Shown: piece by piece, positions 34,694 to 43,873 of the stretch
How the letters are laid out: the number at the start of each line of letters is the position of its first letter
How positions within the stretch are numbered: the first letter of the stretch is position 1
Assembly (NCBI RefSeq): GCF_012911015.1
Contig: NZ_WVVV01000012.1
Span: 7,325 to 71,324, forward strand
Reading direction: 5' to 3'
Length of the DNA stretch: 64,000 nucleotides
Origin: Chelativorans sp. ZYF759
Lineage (GTDB): Bacteria; Pseudomonadota; Alphaproteobacteria; Rhizobiales; Rhizobiaceae
The notes under the pieces: generated by a model
What the model was told of the DNA's origin: nothing
Databases searched by the model: none
Seen by the model: the letters and a program-made list of their open reading frames with translations, nothing else
Program-made: the position numbers and the translations under genes

Positions 34694-34706
34694 GTGTATT
34701 ATGCAT
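34694..34706 (+). promoter_or_regulatory. Candidate MarR operator, site C (marR)
   Basis: GTGTATTATGCAT, 21 bp before the marR start, shares the GTGYATWATRCAC pattern with sites A and B and includes TATTAT. Autorepression is likely. Confidence 0.6.
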
Positions 34707-34727
34707 GGATAATCGGGAGATCAGGCG

Positions 34728-35204
34728 ATGTCAATGAGAAAGGTGCATAGTACGCATATCAAGAAATCGCTCCCCGAGCTTCATCGTGCGCTCGTCGACA
34801 TCACCATCCTCATGAACAGCCCTGAGCGCGACACCCAACTGCTCGAAATGGCGGGGCTGAGACTTGAGCGGGCGCTGTTCCCGCTTCTTGTGGGAATTGA
34901 GCGCCGGGGACCGATCGGCGTCGTCGAATTGGCTGATGGAGTCGGGCGCGACTACACGACGGTCAGCCGTCAGGTCGCGCGACTGGAAGAGCTCGGACTT
35001 GTCGAGCGCCGCTCCGGCGCCAGCGACAAGCGGGTGCGCGAGGCGGTCATCACGCCGCACGGCAAACAAGCCACGGACGCACTCGATGCCGCGCGAGAGA
35101 AGATGGCCCTGACGCTGTTCCGGAACTGGAGCCGCGAAGACTTCGACGAGCTCATAAGGCTAATGAGAATGCTTGCCGATGGCATGAGCGCCAACCCAGC
35201 CTGA
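34728..35204 (+). CDS. MarR family transcriptional regulator
   Basis: A 158-residue winged-helix regulator. The wHTH spans about residues 50-125: PIGVVELADGVGRDYTTVSRQVARLEELGL, then the wing VERRSGASDKRVREAVITPHG. It would bind as a dimer to short dyads and release on a phenolic or lipophilic signal, as MarR proteins do. Its gene has a matching dyad before it, as do the divergent AttH/CrtC-like gene and distant pgsA, so it is the likely local regulator. The ATG at 34728 is used; another ATG lies two codons later. Confidence 0.92.
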   Translation: MSMRKVHSTHIKKSLPELHRALVDITILMNSPERDTQLLEMAGLRLERALFPLLVGIERRGPIGVVELADGVGRDYTTVSRQVARLEELGLVERRSGASDKRVREAVITPHGKQATDALDAAREKMALTLFRNWSREDFDELIRLMRMLADGMSANPA

Positions 35205-35333
35205 GCTTTAATTGACGTCAGACGAGGGACACGCGAGACAAGAGGCCCCCCACCAGTGAAGCCCAAGTTGCTCACGACACAAGGTTTTTTGCAACCTCGT
35301 GAAACAGTCTGAATCGTGCTGAAATGGGGGTGC

Positions 35334-35409
35334 TGGTGCCGCTTGTCAGACTCGAACTGACGACCTCCGCATTACGAATGCGATGCTCTACCAACTGAGC
35401 TAAAGCGGC
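35334..35409 (-). tRNA. tRNA-Thr (anticodon CGT)
   Basis: A 76-nt cloverleaf with encoded CCA on the minus strand. The acceptor stem is GCCGCTT / AAGCGGC, the D-arm contains AGCTCAGTTGGTAGAGC, the anticodon loop is TTCGTAA (CGT) and the T-arm contains CAGTTCGAGTCTG. It reads the ACG codon. Confidence 0.97.
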
Positions 35410-35628
35410 GTCCCTGAGGGATGGCGCGCGTGATAGCCCTAATGGGGGGACAATTCAAGCGTTGTCGTCAAGGATGATGGCGCGTGCGTGCTGCGCTGGT
35501 CATGCAGCCACGGTCCCCCATGGACTCTTTTTGCGTTGGCGCTAATCTCCGTCGGGCTTGCCGGTGTGCGGCCCGCCCGGGGCGGCATGAGCACCGACAC
35601 GCAAAGGGTGAATTGGGAGGAGCGTCCA

Positions 35629-36117
35629 ATGTCCAAGGTCGAAATGATGGTCAATGGCCGGAAAGTGGCCGGCGAAGTGGAGGATCGCACGTTGCTGGTC
35701 CACTTCCTGCGCGAGAATCTGGGGATGACCGGCACCCATGTGGGGTGCGATACCTCGCAATGCGGCGCCTGCGTGGTGCATCTCGACGGCAAGGCCGTCA
35801 AATCCTGTTCCATGCTGGCCGCACAGGCCTCGGGGTCAGACGTGATCACCATCGAGGGCCTCGCGGCGGGCGGCGAACTGCACCCCGTGCAGGCGGCCTT
35901 CAAGGAGCATCATGGCCTGCAATGCGGCTTCTGCACGCCGGGCATGATCATGGCCGCCGTCGACATGATCAACCGCCACCCCGGCGGGCTCGACGAGAAG
36001 ACCGTGCGCGCCGAGCTGGAGGGCAATATCTGCCGCTGCACCGGCTATCACAATATCGTCAAGGCGATCCTGGCTGCATCCGGGCAGATGAGCGCCGGCG
36101 CGGCGCGGGCGGCATGA
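35629..36117 (+). CDS. coxS: Molybdenum hydroxylase small (2Fe-2S) subunit, CoxS type
   Basis: A 162-residue iron-sulfur subunit. The plant-type [2Fe-2S] cluster ligands are Cys40, Cys45, Cys48 and Cys60 ([14 protein letters not shown]...KSC). The second cluster uses Cys99, Cys102, Cys135 and Cys137 (QCGFCTPG and CRCTGY). It passes electrons between the Mo site and FAD. The ATG at 35629 has GGGAGGAG upstream. It is the first gene of a coxS-coxL-coxM operon. Confidence 0.95.
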   Translation: MSKVEMMVNGRKVAGEVEDRTLLVHFLRENLGMTGTHVGCDTSQCGACVVHLDGKAVKSCSMLAAQASGSDVITIEGLAAGGELHPVQAAFKEHHGLQCGFCTPGMIMAAVDMINRHPGGLDEKTVRAELEGNICRCTGYHNIVKAILAASGQMSAGAARAA

Positions 36118-36202
36118 CGCCCTAGCAAGCATGCTTTAAGGGCGGCCGCGCGCAAAGACGTCCGCCATTTGCCAGTTATCGCAGTTCGGGAGGAGAACTC
36201 TG

Positions 36203-38557
36203 ATGGGTATTGAAGGCATCGGCGCCCGCGTGGCGCGCAAGGAGGACAGACGCTTCGTCACGGGCGCCGGCCGCTATGTCGACGACATGGTGGTGCCGGG
36301 CATGAAGCACGCCGCCTTCGTGCGCTCGCCGCATGCGCATGCGAGGATCAAGGGCATCGACGTCACCGCGGCGCAGGCCATGCCCGGCGTCATCGCCGTG
36401 TTGGGCGGCAGGGAATTGCAGGCCGACGGTATCGGCAATCTGATCTGCGGCTGGATGATCCACTCCAAGGACGGCTCGCCCATGAACATGGGCGCGTGGT
36501 CGCCGCTGGCCACCGAAACGGTGCGCTATGTGGGCGACGCGGTGGCCATCGTGGTGGCGGAGACCAAGGGGCAGGCGCGCGACGCGGCCGAGGCCGTCGA
36601 GATCGACTACGAGGAGCTTCCCGCCGTCACCGAGGCCGTCGCGGCCCTGGAAGCCGGCGCGCCGCAGATCCATCCCGAGGCCAACGGCAATCTGATCTAC
36701 GACTGGGAGATCGGCGAGGCGAAGGCCGTGGACGAGGCTATCTCCCGTGCGGCCCATGTGACGAGGATGAGGATCGTCAACAACCGGCTGGTGCCCAACG
36801 CCATGGAACCGCGCGCCGCGCTCGGTCACTACGACAAGGCCGAGGATCACTATACCTGCTGGACCACCTCCCAGAACCCCCATGTCGCGCGCCTCGTCAT
36901 GAGTGCGTTCTACAATGTCGCGCCGGAAAACAAGCTGCGTGTCATCGCGCCCGACGTGGGCGGCGGCTTCGGCTCGAAGATCTATATCTATCCCGAGGAG
37001 ATCGTCTGCCTGTGGGCATCGAAGAAGTCGGGCGTGCCGGTCAAATGGGTGGCCGACCGCACCGAGAGCTTCCTCACCGACGCGCATGGCCGCGATCACG
37101 TGTCGGAGGTCCAGATGGCCTTCGACGCCGACAACCGCATGACGGCGCTCAAGGTCGACACCATCGCCAATTTCGGCGCCTACATGTCGCTCTTCTCCTC
37201 CGCCGTTCCGACCTATCTCTACGCCACGCTCTTGTCGGGCCAGTATGTCATTCCCGCGATCCACGCCAATGTCCGGGCCGTCTACACCAACACCGCCCCG
37301 GTCGACGCCTATCGCGGGGCCGGCAGGCCGGAGGCGACCTATCTGCTGGAACGCATCGTCGAGACGGCCGCACGTGAACTGGGCGTTCCACCGGCGGAAC
37401 TGCGGCGCAAGAACTTCATCCGCGAGTTCCCCTACCAGACGCCGGTGATCATGAATTACGACGCCGGCGACTACGAGGCCTCGCTTTCAGCGGCGATGGA
37501 GGCGGCCGACTATGCCGGCTTCGAGAAGCGCCGTGACGAGGCGAAGGCGCGCGGCAAGCTGCGCGGCATCGGCATGAGCTGCTACATCGAGGCCTGCGGC
37601 ATCGCGCCGTCGGCCGCGGTCGGCTCGCTGGGGGCCGGCGTCGGCCTCTGGGAATCGGCCGAGGTGCGCGTCAATGCGGCCGGCACGATCGAAGTGCTGA
37701 CCGGCTCGCACAGCCACGGCCAGGGCCACGAGACGACCTTCGCCCAGCTGGTTTCCGACCGGTTCGGCGTGGGTATCGATACCGTCAACATCGTGCATGG
37801 CGACACCGACAAGGTGCAGATGGGCATGGGCACCTATGGCTCGCGTTCCGGCGCCGTCGGCATGTCGGCCATCGTCAAGGCACTCGACAAGGTCGAGAAG
37901 AAGGCCAAGAAGATCGCCGCGCATCTGATGGAGGCCGACGAGGGCGACATCGTCATCGAGAATGGCGAGTGCAAGGTGGCCGGCACCGACAAGACGGTGC
38001 CGTGGTTCCAGGTGGCGCTGGCTGCCTACACCGCGCACAACCTGCCGGAAGGCATGGAGCCGGGCCTGAAGGAAGGGGCATTCTACGATCCGTCCAACTT
38101 CACCTTCCCGGCCGGCTGCTACATCTGCGAGGTCGAGGTCGATCCCGACACGGGCAAGACGGAGATCGTCCAGTTCGTGGCCGCCGACGATTTCGGCAAC
38201 ATCATCAACCCGATGATCGTGGAAGGCCAGGTTCATGGCGGCATCGCACAAGGTGTCGGCCAGGCTCTGCTCGAGGGCACGCGTTACGACCCCGGCTCGG
38301 GCCAGCTCGTGACGGCAAGCTACATGGACTACACCATGCCGCGCGCCGACGACCTGCCGTCCTTCCAGGTGTCGACCTCCAACACGCCCTGTCCTGGCAA
38401 TCCGCTGGGCATCAAGGGTTGCGGCGAGGCAGGCGCCATCGGCTCGCCGCCCGCCGTCATCAACGCGATCACCGATGCGATCGGCACCAACGACCTGACC
38501 ATGCCCGCCACGCCGCAGGCGGTCTGGTCGGCCCTGAAATCGGCGACACGGCACTGA
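36203..38557 (+). CDS. coxL: Molybdenum hydroxylase large subunit, form II CoxL type
   Basis: A 784-residue subunit that binds the molybdopterin cytosine dinucleotide cofactor and the substrate. The start MGIEGIGARVARKEDRRFVTGAGRYVDD is typical. The active-site loop is AYRGAGR at 369-375, the form II signature, not the AYRCSFR of genuine (form I) CO dehydrogenases with the Cys-bound Cu. PNVGGGFGSK-like VGGGFGSK is present, as is GCGEAGAIGSPPAV near the C terminus with the catalytic Glu. The true substrate is unknown. It is followed by coxM with a 12-bp gap. Confidence 0.94.
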   Translation: MGIEGIGARVARKEDRRFVTGAGRYVDDMVVPGMKHAAFVRSPHAHARIKGIDVTAAQAMPGVIAVLGGRELQADGIGNLICGWMIHSKDGSPMNMGAWSPLATETVRYVGDAVAIVVAETKGQARDAAEAVEIDYEELPAVTEAVAALEAGAPQIHPEANGNLIYDWEIGEAKAVDEAISRAAHVTRMRIVNNRLVPNAMEPRAALGHYDKAEDHYTCWTTSQNPHVARLVMSAFYNVAPENKLRVIAPDVGGGFGSKIYIYPEEIVCLWASKKSGVPVKWVADRTESFLTDAHGRDHVSEVQMAFDADNRMTALKVDTIANFGAYMSLFSSAVPTYLYATLLSGQYVIPAIHANVRAVYTNTAPVDAYRGAGRPEATYLLERIVETAARELGVPPAELRRKNFIREFPYQTPVIMNYDAGDYEASLSAAMEAADYAGFEKRRDEAKARGKLRGIGMSCYIEACGIAPSAAVGSLGAGVGLWESAEVRVNAAGTIEVLTGSHSHGQGHETTFAQLVSDRFGVGIDTVNIVHGDTDKVQMGMGTYGSRSGAVGMSAIVKALDKVEKKAKKIAAHLMEADEGDIVIENGECKVAGTDKTVPWFQVALAAYTAHNLPEGMEPGLKEGAFYDPSNFTFPAGCYICEVEVDPDTGKTEIVQFVAADDFGNIINPMIVEGQVHGGIAQGVGQALLEGTRYDPGSGQLVTASYMDYTMPRADDLPSFQVSTSNTPCPGNPLGIKGCGEAGAIGSPPAVINAITDAIGTNDLTMPATPQAVWSALKSATRH

Positions 38558-38569
38558 GGGAGATCCATC

Positions 38570-39370
38570 ATGTACCAGACCAACTACCACCGTGCTTCCT
38601 CCGTCGACGACGCCGTGAAGCTCCTGAAGTCCAGCGATGACGGCAAGCTGCTTGCCGGCGGCATGACGCTGATCGCGGCGATGAAGACGCGGCTCGCCGC
38701 GCCTTCGGATCTGATCGATCTGCGCCATGTCGGCGAGCTCAAGGGCATCTCGGTCGCCGGCAAGGAGGTGACGATCGCAGCCGGGACCACCCATGCCGAG
38801 GTGGCGGCGCATGGGGAACTGGCCCGGGCCTGCCACGCCATCTGCCATCTGGCCTCCCATATCGGCGACCCGCATGTGCGCCACATGGGCACGATCGGCG
38901 GCTCGATCGCCAACAACGATCCCGCCGCCGACTACCCGGCAGGGCTGCTTGCGCTCGGGGCGACCATCGTCACCAACAGCCGCGAAATCGCGGCCGACGA
39001 CTACTTCACCGGCATGTTCGAAACCGCACTCGAGGAAGGCGAGGTCGTCACGGCGGTGAAGTTCACCGCGCCCGATCAGTGCGGTTACGCGAAGTTCCCG
39101 AACCCAGCCTCCCGCTACGCGCTGACGGGCGTCTTCGTGGCCAGGCGCGGCGGCGAGGTGCGCGTGGCGGTGACCGGCGCCGGCGACGACGGCGTCTTCC
39201 GCGCCACCGCGATCGAGGAAGCGCTGGCCGGCAGTTTCGATCCTTCCGCGCTGGAAGGGGTCTCGGTTTCCGCCGACGATCTGATGTCCGATATCCACGC
39301 CTCGGCCGATTATCGGGCAAACCTCGTCGTGGTCATGGCCAAGCGCGCGGTGGCGGCGGCGAAGGGCTAG
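38570..39370 (+). CDS. coxM: Molybdenum hydroxylase FAD-binding subunit, CoxM type
   Basis: A 266-residue flavoprotein. The FAD-binding motifs are LLAGGMTLIAAMKTRLAAPS (AGG type) and HIGDPHVRHMGTIGGSIANN (TIGGSI). The C-terminal CO_deh_flav_C domain follows. It accepts electrons from the Fe-S subunit. The order S-L-M matches form II operons. No maturation genes (coxD, coxE, coxG) are found in this window. Two tandem hairpins end the operon. Confidence 0.95.
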   Translation: MYQTNYHRASSVDDAVKLLKSSDDGKLLAGGMTLIAAMKTRLAAPSDLIDLRHVGELKGISVAGKEVTIAAGTTHAEVAAHGELARACHAICHLASHIGDPHVRHMGTIGGSIANNDPAADYPAGLLALGATIVTNSREIAADDYFTGMFETALEEGEVVTAVKFTAPDQCGYAKFPNPASRYALTGVFVARRGGEVRVAVTGAGDDGVFRATAIEEALAGSFDPSALEGVSVSADDLMSDIHASADYRANLVVVMAKRAVAAAKG

Positions 39371-39375
39371 CCTTG

Positions 39376-39442
39376 ACGGGTCAGCCTTGGCCGACCCGTA
39401 ACCCGTTCAAAGGGCCTCGCGTTGCGGGGCCCTTCTTCTTTT
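39376..39442 (+). terminator. Tandem hairpin terminator of the cox operon
   Basis: A first hairpin (ACGGGTC / GACCCGT, 39376-39399) is followed by a second (AAGGGCC / GGCCCTT, 39410-39434) with a T/C-rich tail TCTTCTTTT. They lie 6 bp and 40 bp after the coxM stop. Confidence 0.8.
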
Positions 39443-39633
39443 CGGGACACCGCTTCGCGCGTTTCGCCGGCAAATCATTTCAGCCTCCGGTGGCATTTTG
39501 GCTTGACCGCGGGGCAGGGGAGGGAAAACATCGATCGCTGCCCTCGTGGCGCGACGGAAGGCGACGGGGCGTCATCCGACTGCAATGAAAACTCGGGAAC
39601 ACTCATAGACGCAAACGACAATCGGAGGCCTCC

Positions 39634-41346
39634 ATGCTGAGATACGACGCAAGCAAAGATCAATCGCGTGCCATGACGGTGGCCATGGACCGGCGCCGGT
39701 TCATGCAGGTGGCGGGCGCGAGCCTGATGGTGACCGGCAGCGCACTGACGGGCGCCGGCTTCTTCCACATGAAGACGGCGCGGGCGCAGGAGGGCGGTTT
39801 CACGCTCAACGTCCTGCACATCAATGACATGCATTCGCGCATCGAATCGATCAGCCGTTTCGATTCGACCTGTTCGGACACGGACGAGGCCGACGGCAAT
39901 TGCTTCGGTGGCGTCGGGCGCCTGGCGACGAAGCTCTGGGAGCGGCGCGGACAACTGGAAGACGAAGGCGCCAACGTCATCACGCTCGATGCCGGCGACC
40001 AGTTCATGGGCTCGCTGTTCTACACGACCTACAAGGGCAAGGCCGAGGTCGAGTTCATGAACGCGATCGGTTTCGACGTCATGGCCGTCGGCAACCACGA
40101 GTTCGACGATGGCCCGGACGTGCTGGCCGACTTCATCGATATGGCCGAGTTCCCCGTCATTTCCGGCAATACCGTCATCGGCGACGAGGAGCGGCTTGCC
40201 GGCCTGGTGGAGGAATGGGCGGTGCTCGACGTCAATGGCGAGAAGGTGGGCATCCTGTCGGTGCTCACCCCCGACACGGCCGTCATCGCCTCGCCCGGTC
40301 CCAATATCAGCTTCGAGGACGAGATCGAATACCTGCAGGATGCGGTCTCGCGCCTGCGCTCGGAAGAGGGCGTCGACAAGGTCATCCTGCTGTCGCATGT
40401 CGGCTTCGTGCGCGACCAGGAGATCGCGGCCGCAGTCGAGGGCATCGCGGCGATCATCGGCGGCCACAGCCACACGCTTCTGTCGAACGATGTCGACGAC
40501 ACGCCGGCCTATGCGACCATCGTGGAAAACCCGGCCGGCAAGGCCGTGCCCATCGTCCAGGCCTATGCCTATTCGAAATATCTCGGCGATCTCACGCTGA
40601 CCTTCGACGATGAGGGTTATGTCGCAGAGGCGACGGGCGACACCCTGCTTCTCGATGCTTCCGTCGAGCCCGATCCGGGCATCGAGGAGCGGGTCGCGGC
40701 CCTGTCGGGCCCGATCGAGGAGATGACGCGTACGCCCATCGCGGAGGTCGCGGCCGACATCGACGGCAGCCGCGAAAGCTGCCGCACCCGCGAATGCGAG
40801 ATGGGCAACCTGGTTGCCGATGCCATGCTGGCGCGGACCGCCGACCAGGGCATGACGATCGCCATCCAGAATGGCGGGGGCTTGCGTGCCTCGATCGGCG
40901 CGGGCACCGCGACCGTGGGCGACGTGCTGACGGTCCTTCCCTTCCAGAACACGATCGCCACCATGCGGCTTTCCGGCGCCGACATCGTCGCCGCGCTGGA
41001 GGCCGCGGTGAGCGGGATCGAGGAGGGAGCCGGCAAGTTCCCGCAGGTTTCCGGCCTGCGCTATTCCTTCGACAAGTCGGTGGCACCGAACGAGGGCCGC
41101 ATCCAGTCGGTCGAGGTGATGCAGGACGGCGAGTGGGTGGCCATCGACGAGGGCGAGACCTATGGCGTCGTCACCAACGACTTCATGCGCAAGGGCGGCG
41201 ACGGTTATGCGATCTTCGCCTCCAATGCGCTCGACCCCTATGATTACGGTCCCGGCCTGGAAGAGGCGGTGGCCGAATATCTCGCCAATAACGCGCCCTA
41301 CCAGCCGGTTCTGGAAGGCCGCATAACCGAAATCGGCGCGGACTGA
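39634..41346 (+). CDS. Secreted bifunctional UDP-sugar hydrolase/5'-nucleotidase
   Basis: A 570-residue metallophosphoesterase. A twin-arginine signal (MDRRRFMQVAGASLMVTGSA, starting at residue 19) suggests Tat export. Metal-ligand motifs are NVLHINDMHSRIE, LDAGDQFMGS, VGNHEFDDG, LLSHVGF and GGHSHTLL. The C-terminal 5'-nucleotidase domain has NLVADAMLART and NGGGLRASI for nucleotide stacking. It salvages phosphate and nucleosides from periplasmic nucleotides. GGAGG precedes the ATG at 39634. It stands alone, with a hairpin after it. Confidence 0.93.
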   Translation: MLRYDASKDQSRAMTVAMDRRRFMQVAGASLMVTGSALTGAGFFHMKTARAQEGGFTLNVLHINDMHSRIESISRFDSTCSDTDEADGNCFGGVGRLATKLWERRGQLEDEGANVITLDAGDQFMGSLFYTTYKGKAEVEFMNAIGFDVMAVGNHEFDDGPDVLADFIDMAEFPVISGNTVIGDEERLAGLVEEWAVLDVNGEKVGILSVLTPDTAVIASPGPNISFEDEIEYLQDAVSRLRSEEGVDKVILLSHVGFVRDQEIAAAVEGIAAIIGGHSHTLLSNDVDDTPAYATIVENPAGKAVPIVQAYAYSKYLGDLTLTFDDEGYVAEATGDTLLLDASVEPDPGIEERVAALSGPIEEMTRTPIAEVAADIDGSRESCRTRECEMGNLVADAMLARTADQGMTIAIQNGGGLRASIGAGTATVGDVLTVLPFQNTIATMRLSGADIVAALEAAVSGIEEGAGKFPQVSGLRYSFDKSVAPNEGRIQSVEVMQDGEWVAIDEGETYGVVTNDFMRKGGDGYAIFASNALDPYDYGPGLEEAVAEYLANNAPYQPVLEGRITEIGAD

Positions 41347-41366
41347 GCACCGACCGGATTTTTCTG

Positions 41367-41397
41367 GCCCCGGCGGAAACCCTTGATTCGCCGGGGC
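41367..41397 (+). terminator. Hairpin after the 5'-nucleotidase gene
   Basis: A perfect 9-bp stem (GCCCCGGCG / CGCCGGGGC) with a 13-nt loop, 20 bp past the stop. No T tract. Confidence 0.5.
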
Positions 41398-41612
41398 TTG
41401 CCCCCGTCCGCACGCCACCTCCGCCACGAGGCTTCGTCTCGGGCGGGTTGCCGCTCGCCCTCTGTTCCCCTATAGTTTAAGGCAAGATTTTGGCAGCCGC
41501 GGCCGTTGCCACGAAAAATCATGTGTCATTTCGCTGATCCGGCATGGAATTACGTTCCATGTTGAAGGTCGCTTTTGGCACTAAAGGGCGAATGGATAGA
41601 TTGAAAGAAGGC

Positions 41613-42800
41613 ATGAGCACCAAGGTACAGGCGAAGGATATTGTAAAGATATTTGGAAGTGATCCGCAAAATGCGCGGGAAATGCTTTCCAGCGGAAAAT
41701 CGAAGGATGCGATTTTCGAGCAAACCGGCCACACTGTCGGTGTCGACAATGTGAGTTTCGAGGTCGGCGAGGGCGAAATCTTCGTGGTTATGGGTCTTTC
41801 CGGATCGGGAAAGTCCACCCTGGTGCGCATGATCAACGGACTGATCATGCCGACCTCCGGGTCGATGTCGATCGACGGCACCGATATTGCCAATTGCAGC
41901 CCGGAAACCTTGAGAAAGACCCGCCGCGACAAGGTGGCGATGGTGTTCCAGCACTTCGCGCTGTTTCCGCACAGGACGGTGGTCGACAATGTCGCCTACG
42001 GACTGAAGGTGAAGGGTGTCGGCGCCAAGGAACGCCGGGAGCGGGCACTCGTGGCGCTCGAACAGGTGGGCCTCAAGCCCTATGCCGACAGCTACCCCGA
42101 CGAGCTTTCCGGCGGCATGCAGCAGCGTGTCGGCCTGGCGCGCGGGCTGGCGGCCGAACCCGAAATCCTGCTGATGGACGAACCGTTCTCCGCGCTCGAT
42201 CCGCTGATCCGCCGCGACATGCAGGAGGAGCTGCTCGAGCTCCAGCGTTCGTTGAAGAAGACCATCATCTTCATCACCCATGATCTCAACGAGGCGCTGA
42301 TTCTGGGCGATCGCATCGCCATCATGAAGGATGGCCGCTTCGTGCAGGTCGCCACGGCCGAGGAGATCGTCGAAAGCCCGGCCGACGACTATGTCGCCGC
42401 CTTCACCCAGGACATCGACCGCTCTCGCGTTTTCACCGCGGGAAGCGTCTCGGTACCGGCAGAGGCGCTTGAGCTTTCCGAGGCGACCGCGGCATCGGCC
42501 ATGCATCGTATGGAGGAACTCGACCAGGACGCGATCTATGTCACGGACGGCGATCGCATCGCCGGTGCGGTGACCTATCGCGATCTGTCGGCCTCGACAC
42601 GCGACAATGGCGGCGTCCTGAAGGACTCGCTGATCACCGAATTTCCAACGGCCAGTCGCACGACGCCGCTTTTCGAGCTTTATCCGCTCGCCGAGTCCGG
42701 GCTGCCGATCGCGCTGACCGACCGCAAAGGCAGGCTGAAGGGCATCGTCCCGCCGCAGGCCGTCTTCGCGAAACTGGCGGGCGGCGAAGCCGCAGCCTGA
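41613..42800 (+). CDS. proV: Glycine betaine/proline-type ABC transporter ATP-binding protein (ProV/OpuAA)
   Basis: A 395-residue ATPase. Walker A is GLSGSGKST at 61-69, the signature LSGGMQQRVGLARGLA, Walker B ILLMDEPFSALD, and the H-loop FITHDLNEAL. The C-terminal third (about 275-395) is a CBS-like regulatory tail, as in ProV/OpuAA, that senses ionic strength in the family. The start by homology is MSTKVQAKDIVKIFG at 41613; upstream in-frame ATGs at 41544, 41559 and 41592 would add a lysine-rich lead. It is the first gene of proVWX and would import osmoprotectants. Confidence 0.93.
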   Translation: MSTKVQAKDIVKIFGSDPQNAREMLSSGKSKDAIFEQTGHTVGVDNVSFEVGEGEIFVVMGLSGSGKSTLVRMINGLIMPTSGSMSIDGTDIANCSPETLRKTRRDKVAMVFQHFALFPHRTVVDNVAYGLKVKGVGAKERRERALVALEQVGLKPYADSYPDELSGGMQQRVGLARGLAAEPEILLMDEPFSALDPLIRRDMQEELLELQRSLKKTIIFITHDLNEALILGDRIAIMKDGRFVQVATAEEIVESPADDYVAAFTQDIDRSRVFTAGSVSVPAEALELSEATAASAMHRMEELDQDAIYVTDGDRIAGAVTYRDLSASTRDNGGVLKDSLITEFPTASRTTPLFELYPLAESGLPIALTDRKGRLKGIVPPQAVFAKLAGGEAAA

Positions 42801-42844
42801 TACGCCCCTGCCAATAATAACGAATTGCCGGTCCCGCACCGGCG

Positions 42845-43783
42845 ATGGAGACATTCATGCCGAGTCCAGGTGACCTACTGACCATCCCGTTCAGCGACTG
42901 GATCAATTTTCTGGTTCGCGACTGGCTGGTGCCCAATTTCCGGCCCTTCTTCCGCTCGCTGCAGTGGCCGATCACGCAGGTGCTGAACAGCCTCGACGCG
43001 CTGCTTCAGGCAACACCGATGCTTCTCTTCACCGCGTTGCTGGCTTTCGTGGCCTGGCGCACGGCGGGTCGGGGCGTGGCTATCTTCACGCTCATCGCGC
43101 TCGCCTTCATCGACATGATCGGCCTGTGGCCGGAGACGATGACGACGCTGGCCATGATCGTGACGGCCGTCTTCTTCTGCACGCTGATCGGCGTGCCGCT
43201 CGGCATCCTCGCCGCGCGCAGCGACCGGACCTATGCCGTCGTAAGGCCGATCCTCGACATCATGCAGACGATCCCGTCCTTCGTCTATCTGGTGCCCATC
43301 GTCATGCTGTTCGGCGTCGGCATGGTGCCGGGCATCATCGCCACGATCGTGTTTGCCCTGCCGCCCATCGTGCGGCTGACCAATCTCGGCATCCGCAATG
43401 TGCGCGGCGACCTGGTGGAGGCGGCCTACGCCTTCGGCTCGACGCCGCGGCAGGTGCTGTGGGACGTCCAGTTTCCGCTGGCGCTGCGCACCATCATGGC
43501 GGGACTGAACCAGACGCTGATGCTGGCGCTGTCCATGGTGGTCATCACCGCGCTGATCGGCGCCGGCGGGCTGGGGCTCACGGTCTATACCGGGCTCGGC
43601 CGGCTCGATGTCGGCAACGCGACGGCTGGTGGCGTCGGCATCGTGCTGCTCGCCATCATCCTCGACCGCATCACCCAGGCGCTGGGCGAGGATCGCCGCG
43701 TCCACACCACGTCCCTCTGGGCCACGCTCAGAGGCTATTTCCGGCCGGCTCATGAAGCCGGGCGGTTAGAAAAGGCCGGCTGA
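42845..43783 (+). CDS. proW: Glycine betaine/proline-type ABC transporter permease (ProW/OpuAB)
   Basis: A 312-residue permease with about six to seven transmembrane helices. The N-terminal part (FSDWINFLVRDWLVPNFRPFF) is the ProW-type lead. The EAA loop is GDLVEAAYAFGSTPRQVLWDVQFPLAL. It follows proV by 44 bp and precedes proX by 90 bp. The start at 42845 could move to the ATG at 42857 with little change. Confidence 0.93.
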   Translation: METFMPSPGDLLTIPFSDWINFLVRDWLVPNFRPFFRSLQWPITQVLNSLDALLQATPMLLFTALLAFVAWRTAGRGVAIFTLIALAFIDMIGLWPETMTTLAMIVTAVFFCTLIGVPLGILAARSDRTYAVVRPILDIMQTIPSFVYLVPIVMLFGVGMVPGIIATIVFALPPIVRLTNLGIRNVRGDLVEAAYAFGSTPRQVLWDVQFPLALRTIMAGLNQTLMLALSMVVITALIGAGGLGLTVYTGLGRLDVGNATAGGVGIVLLAIILDRITQALGEDRRVHTTSLWATLRGYFRPAHEAGRLEKAG

Positions 43784-43873
43784 GGCCGCCCTTCCTTCGC
43801 TGCCGAACAGGTGGCGACCATGCCTTCCCGGTGATCGGGAGGGCGAATCCAACGACAAGAAGGAGCTCTTCAC

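Larger units (their letters stand above)
34302..34727. other. Divergent region between the AttH/CrtC-like and MarR genes (426 bp)
   Basis: No gene is convincing; several short frames lack similarity or good start signals. Candidate MarR operators lie at both ends (34326-34338, 34694-34706). A poly-G tract (GGGGGGG, near 34435) lies in the middle, and the rest shows nothing clear. Confidence 0.55.

Noticed and set aside
35276-35301. Imperfect hairpin downstream of tRNA-Thr as its terminator.
   Set aside because: The stem CACGAGGTT / AACCTTGTG holds a G-T wobble and is not followed by a T tract, so the evidence is too weak.
35629-39370. Call of a genuine aerobic carbon monoxide dehydrogenase.
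   Set aside because: The active-site loop is AYRGAGR, the order is S-L-M, and no accessory cox genes are seen. I kept only the form II molybdenum hydroxylase call.
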